Part shown: positions 52,925 through 60,263 of the stretch, piece by piece
How the letters are laid out: every line of letters begins with the position of its first letter
Numbering within the stretch: position 1 is the first letter of the stretch
Source of the DNA: Sphingomonas faeni
GTDB taxonomy: Bacteria > Pseudomonadota > Alphaproteobacteria > Sphingomonadales > Sphingomonadaceae
DNA: 64,000 bases
NCBI RefSeq assembly: GCF_030817315.1
Contig: NZ_JAUSZF010000001.1
Span: 2,685,001-2,749,000, forward strand
Direction: 5' to 3'
Made by a program: the position numbers and the translations under genes
The notes under the pieces: generated by a model
Databases searched by the model: none
What the model was told of the DNA's origin: nothing
Seen by the model: the letters and a program-made list of their open reading frames with translations, nothing else

Positions 52925-53347
52925 ATGAAAGCCCTCACCCTGCTCGCTACCATCGCGCTCGCCGCCTGCTCCGGTCCCGCACCCGACACCAGCAGCGATG
53001 GCAACATGACATCGGCAGGGTCAGTCGAGCGAAAGGCTACTGGATCCGCATCCGCGCCGCGCGACTACACCGGCCGCTGGGTCGGGGTGGAGGGCATGGT
53101 CCTGGATATCGCCGACGCCGGCGCACCCGGCCACTACGACCTCACGATGCAATGGGACCTCGACCACAAGGGCACATTTGACGGCATCGCGAACGGGAGG
53201 ACCATCACGTTCATCCGCAACGATATTCCCGAAACCCTGCGCCCGACAAACGGCGATGCGACCGGACTGAAATATCTCGCCGGCAAAACCGACTGCCTCA
53301 CCGTAAAGCCCGGCGAAGGCTATTGCCGCGACGGACTTAGCCGCTAG
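52925..53347 (+). CDS. putative lipoprotein, unknown function
   Basis: A 140-residue protein with a lipoprotein signal (MKALTLLATIALAAC, lipobox ALAAC) and a Ser/Gly/Thr-rich linker. A compact beta-rich domain of about 90 residues follows, with YTGRWVGVEGMVLDI and YLAGKTDCLTVKPGEGYCRD; the two cysteines near the end could form a disulfide. AAGGAGA lies before the ATG at 52925. It ends 10 bp before the sigma factor gene, so the two may be cotranscribed. I do not recognise the family. Confidence 0.75.
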   Translation: MKALTLLATIALAACSGPAPDTSSDGNMTSAGSVERKATGSASAPRDYTGRWVGVEGMVLDIADAGAPGHYDLTMQWDLDHKGTFDGIANGRTITFIRNDIPETLRPTNGDATGLKYLAGKTDCLTVKPGEGYCRDGLSR

Positions 53348-53357
53348 GTTCTCGGTC

Positions 53358-53927
53358 GTGACCCGAGCCTATCCAGACGCCGACGCCGCCCGCGCGCACC
53401 TCTCCGAGGTGCTGCTGCGTACCGGCCAGGAGGATCGCGACGCGTTTCGCGAACTCTATACGCTGACCAGCGCGAAGCTTTTCGGCATCACCCACCGTAT
53501 CTGCGGCAACGCCCAAGCCGCGGAGGATGTGCTGCACGAGGTCTATCTCACGATCTGGAAACGCGCCGGTGCCTGGGAACCCGGCCGCGCGAGCCCGATA
53601 ACCTGGTTGGCGACGATCGCGCGCAACCGCGCCATTGACTGGCAGCGCGCGCAGGGCGTCCGCCGCACCAGCCCGCTCGACGACGCGCCCGACATCGCCG
53701 ATCCCGGCGAGGGTGCCGAGGCTAGGCTGCTCGCCAGCGAATCGTCGCGCGAATTGATCGAGTGCCTCGAGGGCCTCGAACCACAGCAGCGCGACGCGAT
53801 CCGCACGGCGTTCTTCGACGGCGTCACCTACGCCGAACTCGCGATCAAGCGCGCGGTCCCGCTCGGCACGATGAAGAGTTGGGTCCGCCGTGGCCTCGCC
53901 CGCCTCAAGGATTGCCTCGATGGTTGA
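53358..53927 (+). CDS. ECF RNA polymerase sigma factor (SigK-like)
   Basis: A 189-residue extracytoplasmic-function sigma factor. Region 2 is visible in ELYTLTSAKLFGITHRICGN and AEDVLHEVYLTIWKRAGAW, with the linker into ITWLATIARNRAIDWQR. Region 4 is ALEPQQRDAIRTAFFDGVTYAELA, then VPLGTMKSWVRRGLARL. It starts at GTG 53358. The anti-sigma gene overlaps its 3' end by eight bases. The stimulus is unknown; SigK/RskA-type pairs in related bacteria respond to redox or light stress. Confidence 0.92.
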   Translation: MTRAYPDADAARAHLSEVLLRTGQEDRDAFRELYTLTSAKLFGITHRICGNAQAAEDVLHEVYLTIWKRAGAWEPGRASPITWLATIARNRAIDWQRAQGVRRTSPLDDAPDIADPGEGAEARLLASESSRELIECLEGLEPQQRDAIRTAFFDGVTYAELAIKRAVPLGTMKSWVRRGLARLKDCLDG

Positions 53928-54630
53928 TCCGACCACCGATACCGGCGTTCCCGAAGACGTGGCTGCCGCCGAACTCGCGCTCGGCCTGCTCGAAGGTGAA
54001 GAGCGCGGGGCAGCGCTTCGCCGTGTGCTCGCCGAGCCCGGTTTCGCCGCACAGGTCGAATGGTGGCGGTCGCGTCTGGCCGCCTTGTTCGACCTGTGGC
54101 CGGAGCGTGGGGCGCCGCCGCATCTCGCCGCGCGGATCGAGGCCAGCCTCGATGGTGCGCAAACACCTGCCAAGGCCACCCGCTTCGCATGGCCGGCGCT
54201 CGCCGCGATCACCAGCGCGATCGCCGCATCGCTGCTGCTGTTCGTCATGGTCCGCCCGGAACCGACCGTGCCCGTCTCGCAGCCGATCCCCGTCGCGCGG
54301 CCGACCAGCGTGCTCGTCGCGATGCTCGGCGATGCGAAGTCGCCCGTCGCCGCGGTCTATGATCCCGCCAATGGCATGCTCCGCGTCGCGGCAGGTCCGG
54401 GCGTACCGAATGCGCGGGTCGCAGAACTCTGGGTGATCGGGGGCGACGGCGTGCCGCATTCGCTTGGCCTGCTGTCGGGACGTCCAACCAAGCTGGTACC
54501 GAAGGGCGTCGACCGCGGTCGCATTGCCCCCGGCGCGACGCTCGCGATTTCGGTCGAGCCGCTCGGCGGCTCGCCGACCGGCCTGCCGACCGGCCCGGTC
54601 GTCGCCACCGGCGTGGTCGCGCGCGTCTGA
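53920..54630 (+). CDS. anti-sigma factor, RskA-like
   Basis: A 236-residue single-pass membrane protein. A cytoplasmic N-terminal helical region (AAAELALGLLEGEERGAALRR, then QVEWWRSRLAALFDLW) lacks any Cys, so the zinc anti-sigma motif is absent. A transmembrane helix at about residues 88-107 (LAAITSAIAASLLLFVMV) is followed by a periplasmic anti-sigma-K domain (ARVAELWVIGGDGVPHSLGLL, then ISVEPLGGSPTGLPTGPVV). It overlaps the sigma gene and shares the TGATG overlap with the DUF3429 gene. Expected to hold the sigma factor until signalled. Confidence 0.9.
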   Translation: MVDPTTDTGVPEDVAAAELALGLLEGEERGAALRRVLAEPGFAAQVEWWRSRLAALFDLWPERGAPPHLAARIEASLDGAQTPAKATRFAWPALAAITSAIAASLLLFVMVRPEPTVPVSQPIPVARPTSVLVAMLGDAKSPVAAVYDPANGMLRVAAGPGVPNARVAELWVIGGDGVPHSLGLLSGRPTKLVPKGVDRGRIAPGATLAISVEPLGGSPTGLPTGPVVATGVVARV

Positions 54631-55106
54631 TGACCGAGCGACCGCTGTATAGCGGGCCCGCGACCGGCGGCATCCCCCCGATCGCGCGCTTGCTCGGGCT
54701 GAGTGGCCTGCTCCCGCAATTGGCGTCGGTCGCGCTGCTGCTGAGCGGCGACCCCCAAAGCCGCTACTCCGCGCTGGCGATCGCCTATGCCTACGCCGCG
54801 ATCATCCTGAGCTTCCTTGGGGGCCTCTGGTGGGGCTTAGCCGCGCGCACTGACTCGCCCCCGCGCTGGCTCTGGTTCGCCAGCGTCGCGCCGTCGCTGA
54901 TCGCGCTGGCGACCGCGTGGCCCTGGATGGTCGGCCTGCGCTGGCCCGGCCCGTCGCTGGTGGTGCTCGGCGTCAGCCTGATCGCCGCGCTACTCATCGA
55001 CCGCACGCTGGTCCGCGCCGGCATCGCCCCGCCCGGCTGGATGGCGCTCCGCGTTCCGCTATCGCTTGGTCTCGGCGTCCTGACGATGCTCGCTGCCGCG
55101 CTTTAG
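54630..55106 (+). CDS. DUF3429 family membrane protein
   Basis: A 158-residue membrane protein with four to five helices (LLGLSGLLPQLASVALLLS; ALAIAYAYAAIILSFLGGLWWG; WLWFASVAPSLIALATAW; SLVVLGVSLIAALLID). The YAAIILSFLGGLWWG segment is the DUF3429 hallmark. No function is established. Its start overlaps the anti-sigma stop by one base (TGATG), so it belongs to the same transcript. Confidence 0.87.
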   Translation: MTERPLYSGPATGGIPPIARLLGLSGLLPQLASVALLLSGDPQSRYSALAIAYAYAAIILSFLGGLWWGLAARTDSPPRWLWFASVAPSLIALATAWPWMVGLRWPGPSLVVLGVSLIAALLIDRTLVRAGIAPPGWMALRVPLSLGLGVLTMLAAAL

Positions 55107-55157
55107 GGGTTGGTCGGGCGACTCGTAGGAACCTCGGATTCATGGTACGACTCGGGC

Positions 55158-55715
55158 ATGAATAAATCCGCCGTTATTCTCCGCACCGATCAGCAGACCA
55201 AGGCGCGTTTTACGACCGCCGAGTTCCTGCGAATGGGTGAGTCCGGCGCGTTCGACGACATCAAGGTCGAACTGGTCGATGGGGAACTCGAACGGATGAA
55301 CCCGCCTTTGACAGCACATGCCGCACGCCAGATGCAGATCGGCATCCGTCTTTCGCGCCTGCTGCCCGAAGCTCGGATTATGGGCGAAATTGGCGTCGAT
55401 CTCGGCAACGACACCGTGCTCGGCTGTGACGTTGCCGTCTTGCGCGAACCAGCCGAGGGTAACCGCTTGCTGATCGCTGACGCATTCCTACTCGTCATTG
55501 AAGTCGCGGAAACCTCCGTCGCTCGCGACACCACAATGAAGCGCTTCGCCTATGCCGGCGGCGGCATCCCCAATTACTGGGTTGTCGACGGCAACCGCTC
55601 CATCGTCCATGTTTACGCCGAACCCGTGGAAGGCGATTACACGCGGTTCCATTCGGTAGGGTTCGGCGAACCGCTCCACGTTCCTGGTACCGACGGCACC
55701 ATCACGATCGACTGA
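55158..55715 (+). CDS. Uma2 family (DUF820) restriction-endonuclease-like protein
   Basis: A 185-residue protein of the Uma2/DUF820 family, which has a PD-(D/E)xK nuclease fold. Visible: FTTAEFLRMGESGAF, the first acidic site KVELVDGELERM, CDVAVLREP and LLVIEVAETSVARDT with the E-x-x motif, and NYWVVDGNRSIVHVY. Common in cyanobacteria and actinomycetes as multi-copy families; here it is single. Activity is unproven for the family. It may be an accessory gene between the sigma operon and hemA. Confidence 0.88.
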   Translation: MNKSAVILRTDQQTKARFTTAEFLRMGESGAFDDIKVELVDGELERMNPPLTAHAARQMQIGIRLSRLLPEARIMGEIGVDLGNDTVLGCDVAVLREPAEGNRLLIADAFLLVIEVAETSVARDTTMKRFAYAGGGIPNYWVVDGNRSIVHVYAEPVEGDYTRFHSVGFGEPLHVPGTDGTITID

Positions 55716-55744
55716 ATAGGCTCGCCTGTCGCGCGCGCTTGACC

Positions 55745-57019
55745 TCAGGCCGCCTTGCGAAGATCCAGCCGGCTCCAGATTTCCACCAGCGCATCGGTCA
55801 GTTCGCGCATCATCGCCTCGGTATGCGCAGGCCCCGGCGTGAACCGCAGCCGCTCGGTGCCACGCGGCACGGTCGGGTAGTTGATCGGCTGCACGTACAC
55901 GCCGTATTCCGCCAGCAGCACGTCGCTGATCTTCTTCGCCTTGACCGGATCACCGACCATGAGCGGCACGATATGCGTATCGCCGATCATCACCGGCAGA
56001 CCGGCGTCCTTCAGCATCGCCTTGAGCATCGCTGCCGAGGCCTGCTGCCCCTCACGCTCGACGCTCGAGCTTTTGAGATGCCGCACGCTCGCAAGTACGC
56101 CGGCGACCAGCACCGGCGACAGCGAGGTCGTGAAGATGAACCCCGGCGCGTACGACCGGATCACATCGACGATCGTCCGATCGGCAGCGATATAGCCCCC
56201 CATCACCCCGAACGCCTTGCCGAGCGTCCCCTCGAGGATCGTGATCCGGTGCGCGACCTCGTCCCGCTCCGAAATGCCGCCGCCCCGCGCGCCATACATC
56301 CCGACCGCGTGGACTTCGTCGCAATAGGTCAGCGCGTTATACCGGTCGGCGAGATCGCACACCGCCGAGATCGGCGCGATGTCGCCCTCCATCGAATATA
56401 CGCTCTCGAACGCGATCAGCTTCGGAACGGCCGGATCTTCCGCGGCCAGCAACTCTTCGAGATGCGCAAGGTCGTTGTGGCGGAACACGCGCTTCTCGCA
56501 GCCCGAATTGCGGATCCCCGCGATCATCGACGCGTGGTTCAACTCGTCCGAAAAGATGATGCAGCCCGGCAGTACCTTCGCGAGCGTCGCCAGAGTCGCC
56601 TCGTTCGAGACGTACCCGCTGGTGAACAGCAGCGCCGCTTCCTTGCCGTGCAGGTCGGCGAGCTCGCCCTCCAGATCGACATGGTAGTGCGTGTTGCCGC
56701 CGATGTTGCGCGTGCCGCCCGAGCCCGCGCCGACGTCGTGCAGCGCCTCTTCCATCGCCGCAATCACCTTGGGGTGCTGGCCCATTGCGAGGTAGTCGTT
56801 CGAGCACCAGACCGTGATCGGCTTCGGCCCGTTATGCCCCGCGAAACAGCGCGCGTTCGGAAACGCGCCCTTGTTGCGAAGGATGTCGATGAACACGCGG
56901 TAGCGCCCCTCGGCATGCAACCGGTCGATCGCCTGCGTGAACACGCGCGAATAATCGACTCGCGGACCACTAATGCCGTCCGTTGCCGTTTTGCCGTCGA
57001 TAATCATGGCCTTGGGCAC
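55745..57019 (-). CDS. hemA: 5-aminolevulinate synthase
   Basis: First enzyme of the C4 (Shemin) heme pathway, joining glycine and succinyl-CoA; characteristic of alphaproteobacteria. The 424-residue PLP enzyme has [61 protein letters not shown] and the PLP lysine in [16 protein letters not shown] kept GTG 57019 (MPKAMIIDG), four bases after GAGG; an ATG at 57007 is the alternative but lacks a well-placed ribosome site. A 24-codon upstream frame ends at its start codon. Confidence 0.96.
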   Translation of the reverse strand: MPKAMIIDGKTATDGISGPRVDYSRVFTQAIDRLHAEGRYRVFIDILRNKGAFPNARCFAGHNGPKPITVWCSNDYLAMGQHPKVIAAMEEALHDVGAGSGGTRNIGGNTHYHVDLEGELADLHGKEAALLFTSGYVSNEATLATLAKVLPGCIIFSDELNHASMIAGIRNSGCEKRVFRHNDLAHLEELLAAEDPAVPKLIAFESVYSMEGDIAPISAVCDLADRYNALTYCDEVHAVGMYGARGGGISERDEVAHRITILEGTLGKAFGVMGGYIAADRTIVDVIRSYAPGFIFTTSLSPVLVAGVLASVRHLKSSSVEREGQQASAAMLKAMLKDAGLPVMIGDTHIVPLMVGDPVKAKKISDVLLAEYGVYVQPINYPTVPRGTERLRFTPGPAHTEAMMRELTDALVEIWSRLDLRKAA

Positions 57020-57093
57020 TACGCCTCACTTTCACTCAGTTCCAGCGTAATACCGCTCTTACGGTGATCGCTTTCCTCGTCCTGGCAGCACAT
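57019..57093 (-). CDS. candidate 24-residue leader peptide upstream of hemA
   Basis: A short frame [20 protein letters not shown] then ESEA, ending in a TAG that shares its last base with the hemA GTG (TAGTG), so the two could be translationally coupled. It opens with two adjacent cysteines. Its ribosome site (GTGG) is weak. This is an inference from position only; it could be chance. Confidence 0.3.
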   Translation of the reverse strand: MCCQDEESDHRKSGITLELSESEA

Positions 57094-57143
57094 TGCCACG
57101 ATGCGCGCCCGAAGCAAGGTGCCACATTGTCCCAGGTTAACGC

Positions 57144-57932
57144 TTAAAGCTGCTCGATCCGCGCGAATCCTCGCCCCGCCAAGGCTGGTCCGAGCGCGCG
57201 TTCGTCCTCGCCCAACCGGGTAAAGACCGCGACACCCTCCCCCGCGTCCGACCAAGATTCGCCCTGCATCAGGTGAACGATCCGCCCCGCGATCCCGGGA
57301 CCGCCGTCGACGAACCGCACACCGGGCACCGCCTTGGCCAGCTCCGCCTCGACCAGCGGAAAATGCGTGCAGGCGTTGACGATCACGTCGATTCGCTCGC
57401 CGCCGGGTTGCGAGAACAGCCCGTCCAACACCGCGGCATAGCGATCCGGCGCGACCGGTCGCCCGTGAAGCTTGGCCTCCGCCATCTCGACCAGCGCCGC
57501 CGAGCCATGGCGCAGCACCGTGCAATCGCCCGCGAACCGCGCCGCCAGATCATCGACATATGCCTGCCGCACGGTCGCCTCGGTCCCCAGCACGCCGATC
57601 GTCCGCGTCTTGGACAGCAGCGCGGCAGGCTTGATCGCCGGTACCGTCCCGACCACCGGCAGGTCGAGCGCCGCGCGTACCACCGGCAGCGCGATCGTCG
57701 ACGCGGTGTTGCACGCGATCACGATCAACCGCGGCCGATACCGCTCCGCCAAGCGCCCCAGCAGCACCGGCACCCGCGCCGCAATCTCCGCCTCGCTCTT
57801 CGTGCCGTAAGGGAAGCCGGCCGAGTCGGCGGCGTAGACGAACGGCGCATCGGGCAGCGCCGCGCGCGCCGGGCCGACGATCGACAACCCACCGACGCCG
57901 GAATCGAAGAACAGGATGGGGCGCGTGTCCAT
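57144..57932 (-). CDS. murI: glutamate racemase
   Basis: Makes D-glutamate for peptidoglycan. The 262-residue protein starts MDTRPILFFDSGVGGLSIV and contains FVYAADSAGFPYG, the first catalytic Cys in IVIACNTAST and the second in VNACTHFPLV, all in normal positions. Intact. It lies upstream of hemA on the same strand, 124 bp apart. Confidence 0.96.
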   Translation of the reverse strand: MDTRPILFFDSGVGGLSIVGPARAALPDAPFVYAADSAGFPYGTKSEAEIAARVPVLLGRLAERYRPRLIVIACNTASTIALPVVRAALDLPVVGTVPAIKPAALLSKTRTIGVLGTEATVRQAYVDDLAARFAGDCTVLRHGSAALVEMAEAKLHGRPVAPDRYAAVLDGLFSQPGGERIDVIVNACTHFPLVEAELAKAVPGVRFVDGGPGIAGRIVHLMQGESWSDAGEGVAVFTRLGEDERALGPALAGRGFARIEQL

Positions 57933-57979
57933 GCAGCGCTCTTAGGACGGAACGCCCCCCGTAAACCAGAGCGACATAT

Positions 57980-58089
57980 CCCCCCTCCCTGGAAGGGAGG
58001 GGTTGGGGGTGGGTCGGTTTCCGCATCTCCAGCTGTCGCGGCACGAGCCGGCCTACCCACCCCCAGCCCCTCCCTTCCAGGGAGGGGAG
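57980..58089. repeat. palindromic element, family D copy with ccctccctggaaggg ends
   Basis: Same ends and inner ggggtgggtcgg / ctacccacccccagcccc arms as the copy at 44805-44910. It lies between the divergent murI and plsY genes. The remaining part of that gap (58090-58182) shows no gene. Confidence 0.8.
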
Positions 58090-58182
58090 CCCGTTTTCCG
58101 CTTGGCGAAGGGTGCGCACACCACCAGCCATTTGCCGTCCGCCCCGCGTCGCTTATAAGCACCCCTAGAACGGGGGACATAC

Positions 58183-58800
58183 TTGCAGACGGAAATTCTC
58201 TGGGTCGCGCCCACGCTATCGCTCGTGCTCAGCTATCTGCTCGGCTCGATCCCGTTCGGCGTCATCCTCACGCGGCTCGGCGGTGCGGGCGATCTGCGCA
58301 CGATCGGCTCGGGCAACATCGGCGCGACCAACGTCCTGCGCACCGGACGGAAGGGCCTCGCCGCCGCCACGCTGCTGCTCGACATGGCCAAGGGCGCAGT
58401 CGCCGTGCTGCTGGTCGCACACCTGTTCCCGGGTAATGCCCTGCTCGCGGCCGCCGGCGCGTTCATCGGCCATTGCTATCCCGTCTGGCTGAAGTTCAAG
58501 GGCGGCAAGGGCGTCGCCACCCTCATGGGTATCGTCGTCGCGCTCCATTGGCCGCTCGGGTTGGTCTACGCGGTCGTCTGGCTGGGCCTCCTTGCAGGCC
58601 TGCGCATCTCCTCGGTCGCGGGCATGGCCGCGGCGCTCAGTGCGCCGTTCGCCGCCGCCTTGTTCAGCCGGTTCGACCTCGTCCTACTGCTGCTCGCGCT
58701 CGCGCTGATCGTCTTCTGGAAGCACCGCGAGAACGTCGAGCGCCTGTTCTCGGGCACCGAACCGCGCATCGGCCGCTCAAAACGACCACCGGGTGACTGA
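58183..58800 (+). CDS. plsY: glycerol-3-phosphate acyltransferase PlsY
   Basis: Membrane enzyme that transfers the acyl group of acyl-phosphate to glycerol-3-phosphate, the first step of phospholipid synthesis. The 205-residue protein has five helices and the motifs SYLLGSIPFGVILT, GSGNIGATNVLRTG, GHCYPVWLKFKGGKGVATLMG and, near the end, FWKHRENVERLFSGTEPRIG. It begins at TTG 58183 with GGGGGA five bases upstream. Followed by dprA with an eight-base overlap. Confidence 0.96.
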   Translation: MQTEILWVAPTLSLVLSYLLGSIPFGVILTRLGGAGDLRTIGSGNIGATNVLRTGRKGLAAATLLLDMAKGAVAVLLVAHLFPGNALLAAAGAFIGHCYPVWLKFKGGKGVATLMGIVVALHWPLGLVYAVVWLGLLAGLRISSVAGMAAALSAPFAAALFSRFDLVLLLLALALIVFWKHRENVERLFSGTEPRIGRSKRPPGD

Positions 58801-59884
58801 CCCGACGGTCTCACGACTTCGGCTCATCCGCACGACCGGGATCGGACCGGTCACCTATCGCCAGCTCATCGCCCGCTTCGGCAGCGCGGACGCCGCAATC
58901 GACGCCCTTCCCATTCTCGCCCAGCGCGGCGGCGGCCGCGTCCCGAGGGTCGCCGACGCCGCCCTCGTCGAGCGCGAAATAGCCGCCACCGCAAAGCTCG
59001 GCGCGCGCTACCTCTTCCTAGACGACGCCGAGTATCCTCGCCTGCTCGCCGAGATCGAGACGGCCCCGCCGGCATTGATCTTCCGCGGCGACATCGCGCA
59101 CGCCAGCCGCCCCTGCATCGCAATGGTCGGCGCACGCAACGCGTCGGCGGCCGCCTGCCGCTTCGCCCGCCAGCTCGCGCTGCAACTCGCTGAGGAAGGC
59201 ACGACGGTCGTCTCAGGCCTCGCCCGCGGCATCGACACCGCCGCGCACATCGGTGCGCTCGGCGGAGGCTCTAGCGGCGCCACGATCGGCGTGATCGCCA
59301 GCGGCATCGACATCGCCTACCCGCCTGACAACACCGCATTGCAGGAGCGCATCGCCACCGAAGGCCTGCTGCTCGCCGAACAGCCCCCCGGCACCGAGCC
59401 GAAAGCGCGCAACTTCCCCTCGCGCAACCGCATCATCGCTGGCCTCGCGATCGGCACGGTGGTGGTCGAAGCCGTCCCCAAATCCGGCTCGCTGATCACC
59501 GCGCGCCTCGCCAACGAATCCGGCCGCGAAGTCATGGCCGTCCCCGGCAGCCCGCTCGATCCGCGAGCGCAAGGGTGTAACCTGCTGATCCGCGAAGGCG
59601 CCACGCTGGTCCAATCCGCAGCCGACATCCTCGAACAGATCCGCCCATTCGATCCACGCTCGGTTCGCTCCCCAGTCGATGCCTACGCCAACGCGCAACC
59701 GGAAGATGCGAGCGACACCGACCGCAGCAGAATCGCGGATTTGCTCGGCCCCGTCCCCGTGGCGATCGACGAACTCATCCGTCAGTCGTATCTGGGACCG
59801 GCCGTCATCCAAACGGTGCTGCTCGAACTCGAACTTGGTGGCCATCTGGAACGTCATGCCGGCGGCCGAGTCAGCCTTCGCTGA
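58793..59884 (+). CDS. dprA: DNA-processing protein DprA
   Basis: Binds incoming single-stranded DNA and loads RecA during transformation. The 363-residue protein has an N-terminal SAM-like domain and the Rossmann-like core (IAMVGARNASAAACRFARQL, then TVVSGLARGIDTAAHIGAL, then GVIASGIDIAYPPDN). NFPSRNRIIAGLA, SLITARLANESGREVMAVPG and a C-terminal winged-helix-like region follow. It starts at GTG 58793, inside plsY, with only a weak ribosome site. The plsY-dprA-topA order is standard for alphaproteobacteria. Confidence 0.95.
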   Translation: MTDPTVSRLRLIRTTGIGPVTYRQLIARFGSADAAIDALPILAQRGGGRVPRVADAALVEREIAATAKLGARYLFLDDAEYPRLLAEIETAPPALIFRGDIAHASRPCIAMVGARNASAAACRFARQLALQLAEEGTTVVSGLARGIDTAAHIGALGGGSSGATIGVIASGIDIAYPPDNTALQERIATEGLLLAEQPPGTEPKARNFPSRNRIIAGLAIGTVVVEAVPKSGSLITARLANESGREVMAVPGSPLDPRAQGCNLLIREGATLVQSAADILEQIRPFDPRSVRSPVDAYANAQPEDASDTDRSRIADLLGPVPVAIDELIRQSYLGPAVIQTVLLELELGGHLERHAGGRVSLR

Positions 59885-60263
59885 TCGTCCGGGCTTCATG
59901 AAGCCGACAAGGCTCCGCGACCCTCTACCTGCGATTTCGCAACCCAGGCCTTAGCCTAATGTGTGAACGGTCCGATGCGGCGGCCGCTGAGCTGAATGAC
60001 CGAGGACCGTCTATCGGAACGATCTCCGCGCCTGATCTGATCGGAGGCAACGAAAGGGAATGGTCTACTGTCATCATACCGACGCGGATACCGTGCCAGC
60101 AGCGCCGGCAGAGTCCGGGAAATACCCCGGCCCTGAGACCCCCTCTCGAAAAGCGGCACCCGCGCCCTCATTTGCGGACGTCGCTCATACCCAACCCGGG
60201 TTGACGCGAGCACCCCGACGCCGTCACCCTCGTACGCGTACACGTAAGGACCCCGGTTTCCCC
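59885..60263 (+). other. 379-bp non-coding leader before topA
   Basis: No convincing gene. The frame of topA stays open to 60060, but the codons before 60264 do not look like protein-coding sequence (Pro/Arg/Thr-rich) and precede the family's start. GTAAGGA lies 13 bases before the topA ATG. TTGACG at 60200 lacks a clear -10 partner. The topA promoter should lie here. Confidence 0.5.

Noticed and set aside
59885-60263. N-terminal extension of topA back to 60060
   Set aside because: The extra 68 residues are Pro/Arg/Thr-rich, lack similarity to TopA, and the normal start MQLVIVESPAKAK is well defined at 60264.
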